From Betaproteobacteria bacterium UBA2293 (GTDB taxonomy: Bacteria > Pseudomonadota > Gammaproteobacteria > Burkholderiales > Rhodocyclaceae), in contig DDWF01000307.1 of the NCBI GenBank assembly GCA_002345845.1, positions 29,267 through 41,506 on the forward strand: a DNA stretch of 12,240 bases, in the 5' to 3' direction. Of this stretch, positions 6,060 through 12,240 are shown piece after piece. A program made the translations under genes and the position numbers. Position 1 is the first letter of the stretch; every line of letters starts with the position of its first letter. The notes beneath the pieces are model-generated. The model worked only from the letters and a program-made list of their open reading frames with translations, was not told where the DNA came from and did no database searches.

Positions 6060-7343
6060 ATGAGCGCAATCATTATCTTTGGCATGCTCCTCACCCTGAT
6101 GGTGGTTGGCATGCCGATCGGCGTGGCCCTTGGCCTGACCGTGCTCGGCTTCATGTTTGCCTTTACCGACACACCGATCGCCTCGGTGGCATTAAAGATG
6201 TTCACCGGCATCGAGAAGTTCGAAATCATGGCGATTCCGTTCTTCATCCTCGCCGGCAACTTCCTGACCCACGGTGGCGTCGCCAAGCGCATGATCAATT
6301 TCGCCACCTCGATGGTCGGTCACCTGACCGGTGGTCTGGGCATGTCGGCGGTGCTGGCCTGTGCGTTGTTCGCAGCGGTTTCCGGCTCGTCGCCGGCAAC
6401 CGTGGTGGCGATCGGCTCGATCCTCATCCCGGCCATGCTCAAGCAGGGCTTTCCGATGAAGTTCGCGGCCGGTGTCGTCGCTTCGGCTGGCGGTCTGGGT
6501 ATCCTGATCCCGCCGTCGATCGTCATGGTGATGTACGCGGTGACGACCAACTCCTCGGTCGGTGCCCTGTTCATGGCCGGCGTCGTGCCGGGTCTGCTGC
6601 TGGCGCTGACGCTGGGTGTGACGACCTGGTGGCAGGCCCGCAAGGGCGGTTATCCGCGCCTGCCGAAGGCGAGCTGGGGCAAGCGTTTCGCGGCCTTCCG
6701 CGAGGCTTTCTGGGGACTGATGCTGATCGTCGTCGTCATGGGCGGTATCTACTCCGGCATGTTCACGCCGACCGAAGCAGCGGCCATGTCGGCGGTCTAT
6801 GCGTTCTTCATCGCAGTGTTCGTGTACAAGGATCTGACTTTCAAGCAGATTCCCAAGGTGCTGATCGACTCGGCGAACATGAGCTCGATGCTGCTGTTCA
6901 TCATCGCCAGCGCCATCCTGTTCTCGTTCATCCTGACCTCGGAGCAGATTCCGCAGGGTATCGCTGACTGGATCATCCATCTGGGCCTCGGCCCGGTAGG
7001 CTTCCTGGTCATCGTCAACATCCTGCTGCTGGTCGCCGGCAACTTCATGGAGCCGTCGTCGATCATCCTGATCCTGGCGCCGATCCTGTTCCCGGTTGCC
7101 GTGGCCCTGGGTATCGATCCGATCCACTTCGGCATCATCATCACGGTGAATATGGAAATCGGCATGATCACACCGCCGGTCGGTCTCAACCTCTTCGTCG
7201 CCAGCGGCATCACCCGCACCGGCCTGACCGAGATGTCCAGGGCTGTGCTGCCCTGGTTGTATTCGATGCTGGTCTTCCTGATCTTCATCACCTACATCCC
7301 GGAAATCTCGCTCTGGTTGCCGCGCACGCTCGGCATGATGTAA
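6060..7343 (+). CDS. dctM: TRAP transporter large membrane subunit (DctM)
   Basis: The transport channel of the TRAP system, a member of the ion transporter superfamily that moves dicarboxylate inward with a sodium gradient. It has 427 residues, the usual length, almost all hydrophobic, with roughly a dozen helices. Diagnostic stretches are AVSGSSPATVVAIGS (106-120), GGLGILIPPSI (144-154), FTPTEAAAMS (235-244), GNFMEPSSIILILAPILFP (327-345) and EIGMITPPVGLNLFV (366-380). The two PP-containing re-entrant hairpins, each beside a small-residue cluster, mark the two halves of the internal inverted repeat. AGGAG at 6046-6050 lies 9 bases before the ATG at 6060; only 3 bases separate it from the dctQ stop. 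A strong terminator closes the operon. The family is certain; the substrate is inferred from dctSR and dctP. Confidence 0.95.
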   Translation: MSAIIIFGMLLTLMVVGMPIGVALGLTVLGFMFAFTDTPIASVALKMFTGIEKFEIMAIPFFILAGNFLTHGGVAKRMINFATSMVGHLTGGLGMSAVLACALFAAVSGSSPATVVAIGSILIPAMLKQGFPMKFAAGVVASAGGLGILIPPSIVMVMYAVTTNSSVGALFMAGVVPGLLLALTLGVTTWWQARKGGYPRLPKASWGKRFAAFREAFWGLMLIVVVMGGIYSGMFTPTEAAAMSAVYAFFIAVFVYKDLTFKQIPKVLIDSANMSSMLLFIIASAILFSFILTSEQIPQGIADWIIHLGLGPVGFLVIVNILLLVAGNFMEPSSIILILAPILFPVAVALGIDPIHFGIIITVNMEIGMITPPVGLNLFVASGITRTGLTEMSRAVLPWLYSMLVFLIFITYIPEISLWLPRTLGMM

Positions 7344-7360
7344 AGGGAGTCTGACCCTGC

Positions 7361-7401
7361 AAGGCCGCGTCCGGGAAATCGGGCGCGGCCTTTTCATTTT
7401 T
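7361..7401 (+). terminator. Strong intrinsic terminator after dctM
   Basis: AAGGCCGCGTCCG (7361-7373) pairs with CGGGCGCGGCCTT (7380-7392) over a GGAAAT loop. That is 13 pairs with a single G-U wobble. The T-rich tail TTTTCATTTTT runs 7391-7401. It ends dctPQM 17 bases after the dctM stop and separates it from the next gene. Confidence 0.9.
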
Positions 7402-7452
7402 GCCGGGAATGGCTGTGGCACAATCGCCCCTCGTTTAGTCCAAGGTTCCCGC

Positions 7453-8127
7453 ATGAAATTTGCTCTCTACGTGATCGGCTTCATTCTCGCCGCGCTGATC
7501 ATCCCCTTCCTGATCCCGATGTCCGGTGACGGTGCTGATCCCGAGCGTAATCTGCCCTGGCAGATTGAACTCGACGGCCAGGGCGGCAGCAAGGTGTTCG
7601 GCCTGCAGCCCGGGGTCAGCACGCTGGCCGAGGTCAAGGCCGTGCTCGGCAACGAGCTGGAAGTGGCGATCATCGCCCAGCCCAATGAGGTGGGGATGAT
7701 CGAAGCCTATTATTCGCAGGTGGCACTCGGTTTCGTGCTGGCCAAGATGGTGGTCACCATCGACCTTGAGCAGGATGCGGTCAATGCTATGCGCGAGCGG
7801 GCGCTGAAGGCCAAGCACATGGAAAGTACGACACGCAAGATCACCCTGCATCCGGACGATCTGGCGCAGCTTGACCGACTGCCGGTGAAGGCCCTCGCCG
7901 TCATCCCGACGGTCAATCTCGACGAAGCGACGGTCGTCCAGCGCTTCGGTCAGCCGGAGGAGCGCATCCAGGTGTCGGAAAAGCGGGTGCATCTGCTCTA
8001 TCCGCGGCAGGGGCTTGATATCGTTGTCGATGGCGACGGCAAGGAGCTCTTGCAGTATGTCGCGCCGCGCCATTTCGGCTTGCTGCGCGATCCTCTGCTA
8101 CAGGCCGCCGGCAACAAGCAGGGCTGA
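7453..8127 (+). CDS. Membrane-anchored protein of unknown function
   Basis: I do not recognise this 224-residue protein. An N-terminal hydrophobic helix (about 4-22, IGFILAALIIPFLIP, with few charges before it) suggests an inner-membrane anchor with the rest in the periplasm; an uncleaved signal is more likely than a lipoprotein because there is no cysteine. The soluble part shows two similar halves. Residues 50-105 have GLQPGVSTLAEVKAVLG followed by strand-like segments. Residues 152-203 have PTVNLDEATVVQRFGQPEER followed by VHLLYPRQGLDIVVDGDGKE. Each shows the pattern of a helix with EV/TVV, then LG or FGQP, then beta strands, which is reminiscent of BamE/SmpA-like small domains. AAGG lies 7 bases before the ATG. 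It stands alone between the dctM terminator and the ndk promoter. Codon use looks like that of its neighbours, so no recent transfer is suggested. Confidence 0.85.
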   Translation: MKFALYVIGFILAALIIPFLIPMSGDGADPERNLPWQIELDGQGGSKVFGLQPGVSTLAEVKAVLGNELEVAIIAQPNEVGMIEAYYSQVALGFVLAKMVVTIDLEQDAVNAMRERALKAKHMESTTRKITLHPDDLAQLDRLPVKALAVIPTVNLDEATVVQRFGQPEERIQVSEKRVHLLYPRQGLDIVVDGDGKELLQYVAPRHFGLLRDPLLQAAGNKQG

Positions 8128-8167
8128 GTTGCTGCCCTCAGCAAGGCGGGCGTGCAGTCTTTGAATC

Positions 8168-8176
8168 TGCTAAAAT
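8168..8176 (+). promoter_or_regulatory. Extended -10 promoter of ndk
   Basis: TGCTAAAAT is an extended -10 element: TG, one base, then TAAAAT, which matches TATAAT at five of six positions. No convincing -35 is seen 17 bases upstream, which is common for extended -10 promoters. The predicted start near 8183 leaves a leader of about 35 bases before ndk. Confidence 0.5.
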
Positions 8177-8217
8177 TGCCCGTTTTTCAACTGTCTAGCT
8201 TTTTGCGGAGCAATTAA

Positions 8218-8646
8218 ATGGCTATCGAACTCGCCCTCTCCATCATCAAACCCGACGCCGTCGCCAAGAACGTCATCGGCAAGATTTACTCCCGTTTCGA
8301 ATCCAACGGTCTGAAGATCGTGGCTTCCAAGATGGTCTGGTTGTCCGAACAGGAAGCTGGCCAGTTCTACGCCGTGCACAAGGCCCGCCCGTTCTTCAAG
8401 GACCTGGTCTCCTTCATGACCTCCGGTCCGGTCATGGTGCAAGTGCTCGAAGGCGAAAACGCCATCGCCAAGAATCGCGAACTGATGGGCGCCACCAACC
8501 CGAAGGAAGCCGCGCCGGGCACCATCCGCGCCGATTTCGCCGAATCGATCGATGCCAACGCCGTGCACGGCTCTGACGCTCCGGAAACCGCTGCCGTGGA
8601 AGTTGCCTTCTTCTTCCCGGGTCTGAACGTCTACGCCGGCCGCTAA
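8218..8646 (+). CDS. ndk: Nucleoside diphosphate kinase
   Basis: Cytoplasmic enzyme that transfers the gamma phosphate of ATP to nucleoside diphosphates through a phosphohistidine, keeping NTP and dNTP pools balanced. The 142 residues match the bacterial family (about 141-143). The start [15 protein letters not shown] carries K11. R104 is in GTIRADFA. The catalytic H117 is in [12 protein letters not shown] (114-125), the family signature. GGAG lies 7 bases before the ATG at 8218. An extended -10 promoter upstream suggests it is transcribed independently, with possible readthrough into rlmN 64 bases downstream. The ndk-rlmN-pilF-rodZ-ispG order is common in beta- and gammaproteobacteria. Nothing is missing. 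Confidence 0.98.
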   Translation: MAIELALSIIKPDAVAKNVIGKIYSRFESNGLKIVASKMVWLSEQEAGQFYAVHKARPFFKDLVSFMTSGPVMVQVLEGENAIAKNRELMGATNPKEAAPGTIRADFAESIDANAVHGSDAPETAAVEVAFFFPGLNVYAGR

Positions 8647-8657
8647 GAGCAGCCATT

Positions 8658-8710
8658 AGGATCGAGGATCGAGCTGTTGCCTAAAAGCTCGATCCTGAAT
8701 CCTGGATCCT
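8658..8710. repeat. Heptamer-based inverted repeat between ndk and rlmN
   Basis: The left arm has two tandem AGGATCG units (8658-8664 and 8665-8671). The right arm has GATCCTG, AATCCTG and GATCCT (8691-8697, 8698-8704, 8705-8710), the same unit inverted. AGGATCGAGCT (8665-8675) pairs perfectly with AGCTCGATCCT (8686-8696) around a 10-base loop. AGGATC (8658-8663) can pair with GATCCT (8705-8710) outside it. The last unit touches the rlmN ATG. No T-run follows, so it is not a standard terminator. It resembles a small dispersed palindromic repeat. Confidence 0.75.
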
Positions 8711-9805
8711 ATGCAGAATCTTCTTGATCTTGATGGCGACAGCCTGACTGCCTGGTTTGCCGCGCAGGGCGAAAAGCCCTTCCGCGCCCGCCAGGTTTTG
8801 CGCTGGATTCATCGTTCCGGCGTGGCCGATTTTGATGCCATGACCGATATTGCCAAAAGCCTGCGCGAAAAGCTCAAGGTGACGGCAGTTGTGCAGCCTC
8901 CTTCAGTCGTTTCCGACAAGCTGTCGGACGACGGCACACGCAAATTCCTGATCGATGTCGGCAATGGCAATGCCGTCGAAACGGTGTTCATTCCCGAAGA
9001 CGACCGCGGCACGCTGTGCGTTTCCACGCAGGCCGGCTGCGCGCTCGATTGCGCTTTCTGCTCGACCGGCAAGCAAGGCTTCAACCGCAACCTGACGGTG
9101 GCGGAAATCATCGGCCAGGTCTGGCAGGCCAACCAGGCGCTTGGCGCCGTCCATGGTGACGAACGGGTGATTTCCAACGTTGTGCTGATGGGCATGGGTG
9201 AGCCGCTGGCCAATTTCGAAAATTCCGTTGCCGCCTTGAAGCTGATGCTCGACGACAACGCCTACGGCCTGTCGCGCCGCCGTGTCACCGTCTCCACCTC
9301 GGGGCTGGTGCCGGTCATGGACCGCTTGCGCGAAGAATGCCCGGTGGCCCTGGCGGTGTCGCTACACGCGCCGAACGACCGACTGCGCGACGAGCTGGTG
9401 CCGATCAACCAGAAGTACCCGCTGGCCGAACTGATGGCCGCCTGTCGGCGCTATCTGGAAAAGGCGCCGCGTGACTTCATCACCTTCGAGTACGTGATGC
9501 TCGACGGTATCAACGACAGCGATGCCCACGCCCGCGAATTGCTGGCGCTGGTGAAAACGGTGCCGTGCAAGTTCAACCTGATTCCCTTCAATCCCTTCCC
9601 CGGCTCGCCGTTCAAGCGCTCGCCAGCGGAACGGGTGCGCCGCTTTGCCGATATCCTGATGCAGGCCGGCATCGTCACCACGACGCGCAAGACGCGCGGT
9701 GACGATATCGACGCCGCGTGCGGGCAGCTGGCGGGACAGGTGCTGGACAGAACGCGGCGTACCGCCGGCAAGACGATCATCCTGAAAGAGGAGACAAGGC
9801 CATGA
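8711..9805 (+). CDS. rlmN: Dual-specificity 23S rRNA/tRNA C2-adenosine methyltransferase RlmN
   Basis: Radical SAM enzyme that methylates C2 of A2503 in 23S rRNA and A37 in a subset of tRNAs, affecting translational fidelity. It has 364 residues, the normal length. The N-terminal accessory domain contains [15 protein letters not shown] (20-34). The radical SAM cysteines C110, C114 and C117 sit in GCALDCAFC, with the SAM-contacting GMGEP at 161-165. The two mechanism cysteines are C103 in TLCVST and C337 in [10 protein letters not shown], equivalent to C118 and C355 of the E. coli enzyme; all are intact. The ATG at 8711 gives the family N-terminus, but there is no good ribosome site: a GGA at 8704-8706 is only 4 bases away and inside the upstream repeat. 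The stop overlaps the pilF start as ATGA. Confidence 0.97.
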   Translation: MQNLLDLDGDSLTAWFAAQGEKPFRARQVLRWIHRSGVADFDAMTDIAKSLREKLKVTAVVQPPSVVSDKLSDDGTRKFLIDVGNGNAVETVFIPEDDRGTLCVSTQAGCALDCAFCSTGKQGFNRNLTVAEIIGQVWQANQALGAVHGDERVISNVVLMGMGEPLANFENSVAALKLMLDDNAYGLSRRRVTVSTSGLVPVMDRLREECPVALAVSLHAPNDRLRDELVPINQKYPLAELMAACRRYLEKAPRDFITFEYVMLDGINDSDAHARELLALVKTVPCKFNLIPFNPFPGSPFKRSPAERVRRFADILMQAGIVTTTRKTRGDDIDAACGQLAGQVLDRTRRTAGKTIILKEETRP

Positions 9806-10599
9806 AGCTTTCACTGAAGGTCGGAGTTGCCGGCATGTTGCTCGGCGCTGCCTGCATTGCTTCCGTTCAGGCACAGATTTACGACCCCTTGACCAACGAG
9901 CGCAACACGGCCACCGGCAGCGATCCACGTAATCGGGCAAAAATTCATACCGAACTCGGCGCTGCCTACTTCCAGGCTGGCAACCCCGCCGTTGCGCTGG
10001 AGCATCTGGCGACAGCCCTGAATGCCGACTCCTCGTTCCACCAGGCTTACAGTGTGCGTGGCCTGGTCTATGGGTCACTCAAGGAGAACGACAAGGCCGA
10101 GAGCGATTTCCAGCAGGCGCTGAGTATTGCTCCGAACGATCCGGAAGTGAATAACAACTATGGCTGGTTCCTCTGCGATAGCGGCAAGGCGCGCCAATCC
10201 ATCGTCTATTTCCTCAACGCCCTGAAGAGCCCGCTCTACGAGACGCCCGAAGTGGCCTACACCAATGCGGGATCCTGCGCCATGAAGTCGGGCGATCTCG
10301 ACGGCGCCCAGCATTATCTGCTGCAGGCCCTGCAACTGGCACGTGATGGCGGCCTCACGGCTCGCCTGCAATTGGCCAAGCTTCTATATCTGCGTGGCAA
10401 TCTCGAAGAGTCGCGCGTTTACATCAATGATGTCCTGAAACAGATGGCATCGCCGACGGCCGAAGTGTTGTGGCTGGCCATCCGGCTTGAGCGCAAACTC
10501 GGCAACCGGCAGGCCGAGGGGGGCTTTGCTGCCCAGTTGCGCGGTCGCTATCCGGGCTCGCCCGAATATCAGGAATTCCTCAAAGGTAATTTTGAATGA
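9802..10599 (+). CDS. pilF: Type IV pilus biogenesis/stability protein (PilF/PilW), TPR
   Basis: Outer-membrane-associated TPR protein that helps assemble or stabilise the PilQ secretin for type IV pili. It has 265 residues. A hydrophobic N-terminal signal ([20 protein letters not shown]) is followed by TPR repeats in about 47-215. Helix pairs include [19 protein letters not shown] (51-69), [20 protein letters not shown] (82-101), [20 protein letters not shown] (118-137) and [20 protein letters not shown] (152-171). Homologues are usually lipoproteins, but here the only signal-region cysteine, C18, follows L-G-A-A, which is not a standard lipobox; cleavage after SVQA (A24) is an alternative. 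The start overlaps the rlmN stop and the stop overlaps the rodZ start (both ATGA). GAGGAGACAAGG just upstream gives a good ribosome site. No other pilus gene is in the window, so the role rests on family and gene order. Confidence 0.88.
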   Translation: MKLSLKVGVAGMLLGAACIASVQAQIYDPLTNERNTATGSDPRNRAKIHTELGAAYFQAGNPAVALEHLATALNADSSFHQAYSVRGLVYGSLKENDKAESDFQQALSIAPNDPEVNNNYGWFLCDSGKARQSIVYFLNALKSPLYETPEVAYTNAGSCAMKSGDLDGAQHYLLQALQLARDGGLTARLQLAKLLYLRGNLEESRVYINDVLKQMASPTAEVLWLAIRLERKLGNRQAEGGFAAQLRGRYPGSPEYQEFLKGNFE

Positions 10600-11498
10600 G
10601 TGACGTGAACGAGCCCGTATCCCTGCCAGATGAAGCGTTGGCAACGATGCCCTCGGTCGGCGAGCAATTGGCGGCCGCCCGTCAGGCCCGCGGACTGGCA
10701 GTCGTCGATGTTGCCCAGACATTGAAACTGGGCGTTCGCCAGGTTGAGGCTCTGGAGGCCGGTCACTGGCAGGCGCTGCCCGGGCAAACCTTCATCCGCG
10801 GATTCGTGCGCAATTACGCGCGCCTGCTCGGCCTGGATGCGGCGCCGTTGATGGCGCAGCTGGACGACGTGCTGGAGAAGCCGGTCAGCGGCCTGGTCGT
10901 GCCCGCTGCGCAGCAGGGGGCGATGCCGGTTGCCGGTGGCCCCGGGCGGAAGCGTGATCGGGCGGTGATCTTTGCCGGTGGCGCGCTGGTCGTTCTCGCG
11001 GCCCTTGCCTATTTCCTGATGCCGAGTGACCTTTCCAGCCTGCGTGACAGCGCCCAGGGCTTGCTCGATTCCCTGGCGCGCAAGGAGGAGCAGGCGCCGC
11101 CACTGCCGGCCCCGGCCGCCGAGCCGGCCTTCCCGCCGGGCGCTACCCCGCAGCAGATCATCAGTCCGCAGGTCGCGTTGCCGGCCGGTGAGGAGACTGT
11201 GGCCAGCGCAGCGGTGGCACCCGCTGCGGCGCCACCTGCTGCCGGGACCGCCCCTGCGGCCGCTGGCCAGATGCGTTTCGTCTTCGACAAAGAGTCGTGG
11301 CTGGAAGTCCGCGATCGCGATAACCACCTGATTTTCTCGCAGCGTCTCGCTGCCGGTAGCGAGCAGCTACTCGCCGGTGCCACCCCGCTGTCGCTGGTCA
11401 TTGGCTACGCGCCGGGCGTGCGCCTGTTCTGGCAGGGCAAGGCCGTCGACCTGGCGCCGCATACCAAGGGCGATGTCGCCCGTCTGGTTCTGGAGTAA
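10596..11498 (+). CDS. rodZ: RodZ-like cell-shape protein (helix-turn-helix plus DUF4115)
   Basis: Bitopic inner-membrane protein; RodZ links MreB filaments to the envelope elongation machinery. It has 300 residues. A cytoplasmic Cro/C1-type helix-turn-helix (about 20-90) contains VGEQLAAARQARGL and the typical LPGQTFIRGFVRNYARLLGL (61-80). A basic stretch (GRKRDR, 117-122) is followed by one transmembrane helix (about 124-141). Next comes a periplasmic Pro/Ala-rich linker (165-225) and a C-terminal beta domain of the DUF4115 type (226-298), with SWLEVRDRDNHLIF and APGVRLFWQGKAVDL. The start overlaps the pilF stop and the gene ends 3 bases before ispG, in the usual pilF-rodZ-ispG order. In RodZ the helix-turn-helix binds MreB rather than DNA. 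mreB is not in the window, so the shape role is inferred from the family. Confidence 0.88.
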   Translation: MSDVNEPVSLPDEALATMPSVGEQLAAARQARGLAVVDVAQTLKLGVRQVEALEAGHWQALPGQTFIRGFVRNYARLLGLDAAPLMAQLDDVLEKPVSGLVVPAAQQGAMPVAGGPGRKRDRAVIFAGGALVVLAALAYFLMPSDLSSLRDSAQGLLDSLARKEEQAPPLPAPAAEPAFPPGATPQQIISPQVALPAGEETVASAAVAPAAAPPAAGTAPAAAGQMRFVFDKESWLEVRDRDNHLIFSQRLAAGSEQLLAGATPLSLVIGYAPGVRLFWQGKAVDLAPHTKGDVARLVLE

Positions 11499-11501
11499 GC
11501 C

Positions 11502-12240
11502 GTGAGTGCCGTAAGCAAGCGTTTGACCCGGGCGACCGCGATCGCTCATGTGCGGATTGGCGGCGACGCCCCGGTGGTCATCCAGTCGATGACCAATACC
11601 GATACCGTCGACTACCTGGCCACCGCCATCCAGTGCGCCGAACTGGCCCGTGCCGGCTCTGAACTGGTGCGCATCACGGTCAATTCGCCGGAAGCGGCCG
11701 CCGCCGTGCCGAAGATCCGCGATCATCTGGACAAGATGAACTGCAACGTACCGCTGATCGGCGATTTCCATTACAACGGCCATCGCCTGCTGACTGGCGA
11801 GCCGGCCTGTGCCGAGGCCTTGGCCAAGTACCGGATCAATCCGGGCAACGTCGGCTTTGGCAAGAAGAAGGACGAGCAGTTCGCGCAGATGGTCGAACTG
11901 GCCTGCAGGTACGACAAGCCGGTGCGCATCGGCGTCAACTGGGGCAGCCTCGACCAGGAACTGCTGGCGCGGATCATGGACGAGAACAGCAAGCGCCGCG
12001 AGCCGCTCGACGCCAACGAAATGATGCGCCACGCGATGGTGACCTCGGCGCTGGAGTCGGCGGCCAAGGCCGAGGAAGTTGGTCTGGCCGGCGAGAAGAT
12101 CATCCTTTCCTGCAAGGTCTCCAGCGTCCAGGATCTGATCGCCATCTACCGCGAACTGGCCAAACGCGCCGACTACGCGCTGCACCTCGGCCTGACCGAG
12201 GCCGGCATGGGCTCCAAGGGCATCGTCGCCTCGACCGCCG
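11502..12240 (+). CDS. ispG: 4-hydroxy-3-methylbut-2-enyl diphosphate synthase IspG (3' end missing)
   Basis: Iron-sulfur enzyme of the MEP isoprenoid pathway that converts MEcPP to HMBPP with electrons from flavodoxin or ferredoxin. 246 residues of the N-terminal TIM-barrel are present, beginning [10 protein letters not shown]. The family run [11 protein letters not shown] is at 25-35, [11 protein letters not shown] at 87-97, [10 protein letters not shown] at 111-120 and [10 protein letters not shown] at 141-150. The three cluster cysteines lie in the missing C-terminal part (about 170 residues beyond the window if it has the usual beta length), so they cannot be checked. The start is GTG at 11502, with GGAG at 11492-11495 inside the end of rodZ and 6 bases away; no upstream ATG fits. 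Only 3 bases separate it from rodZ, so it should be co-transcribed with it. Identification is secure. Confidence 0.95.
   Translation, partial: MSAVSKRLTRATAIAHVRIGGDAPVVIQSMTNTDTVDYLATAIQCAELARAGSELVRITVNSPEAAAAVPKIRDHLDKMNCNVPLIGDFHYNGHRLLTGEPACAEALAKYRINPGNVGFGKKKDEQFAQMVELACRYDKPVRIGVNWGSLDQELLARIMDENSKRREPLDANEMMRHAMVTSALESAAKAEEVGLAGEKIILSCKVSSVQDLIAIYRELAKRADYALHLGLTEAGMGSKGIVASTA

Noticed and set aside
7416..7430. Sigma-54-like TGGCAC before the gene at 7453
   Set aside because: The first half TGGCAC is perfect, but at the required spacing the second half reads CCCCT instead of TTGCA/T.
6192..7454. Long 420-residue open frame antisense to dctM
   Set aside because: Its Arg/Asp/Gln/His-rich composition is typical of the reverse frame of a GC-rich hydrophobic gene; it has no domain, and dctM on the other strand is unmistakable.
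8123..8142. GCTGAG/CTCAGC hairpin after the gene at 7453
   Set aside because: Only a 6-bp stem overlapping the stop codon and no T-run afterwards, so it is too weak to call a terminator.
1..12240. Mobile element, defence system or CRISPR array
   Set aside because: No transposase, integrase, nuclease, toxin-antitoxin pair or regularly spaced repeats are seen; all genes have housekeeping or transport assignments except one unknown protein with ordinary composition.

Overview
The window looks like a conserved chromosomal stretch of a GC-rich betaproteobacterium, most probably of the Rhodocyclales (Dechloromonas/Azonexus-like). This rests on gene content and order, GC-rich codon use, and protein features such as the beta-type Rho N-terminus and the IspG version with a GDFHYNGH segment. 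The genus is inference; no search was run. I see no insertion sequence, integrase, tRNA, rRNA or CRISPR array.

Left part, minus strand: a 3'-truncated rho (1-937) preceded by trxA (1096-1422), the usual trxA-rho order. The 158-base gap between them is richly structured on the transcribed strand. It has two hairpins built from four alternating complementary pentamers, followed by a C-rich, G-poor stretch that could be a Rho loading site. Autoregulation of rho is a plausible reading but is not proven here.

Centre, about 1520-7401: a complete C4-dicarboxylate TRAP transport locus. On the minus strand dctS (sensor kinase) and dctR (FixJ-type regulator) overlap by ATGA. Divergently, dctP (periplasmic binding protein), dctQ (small membrane subunit) and dctM (large membrane subunit) run on the plus strand. 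The 162-base divergent region holds a TGTGGA-AA-TCCACA dyad placed about 43 bases before the start point predicted from an AATAAT -10 box, a good candidate for the DctR operator. A terminator-like hairpin between dctP and dctQ probably lowers expression of the membrane subunits relative to the binding protein. A strong intrinsic terminator follows dctM.

Right part, plus strand: an uncharacterised membrane-anchored protein (7453-8127), then ndk with its own extended -10 promoter. After a heptamer-built inverted repeat comes the tightly coupled run rlmN-pilF-rodZ-ispG, where ispG is cut by the window end. rlmN/pilF and pilF/rodZ overlap by ATGA, and rodZ and ispG are 3 bases apart. This housekeeping order (ndk, rlmN, pilF, rodZ, ispG) is typical of beta- and gammaproteobacteria.

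No clearly new multi-gene system is visible. The most interesting items are the leader structures before rho, the putative DctR operator, the dctP-dctQ hairpin, the heptamer hairpin that abuts the rlmN start codon, and the unassigned 224-residue protein, which may hold two related half-domains.
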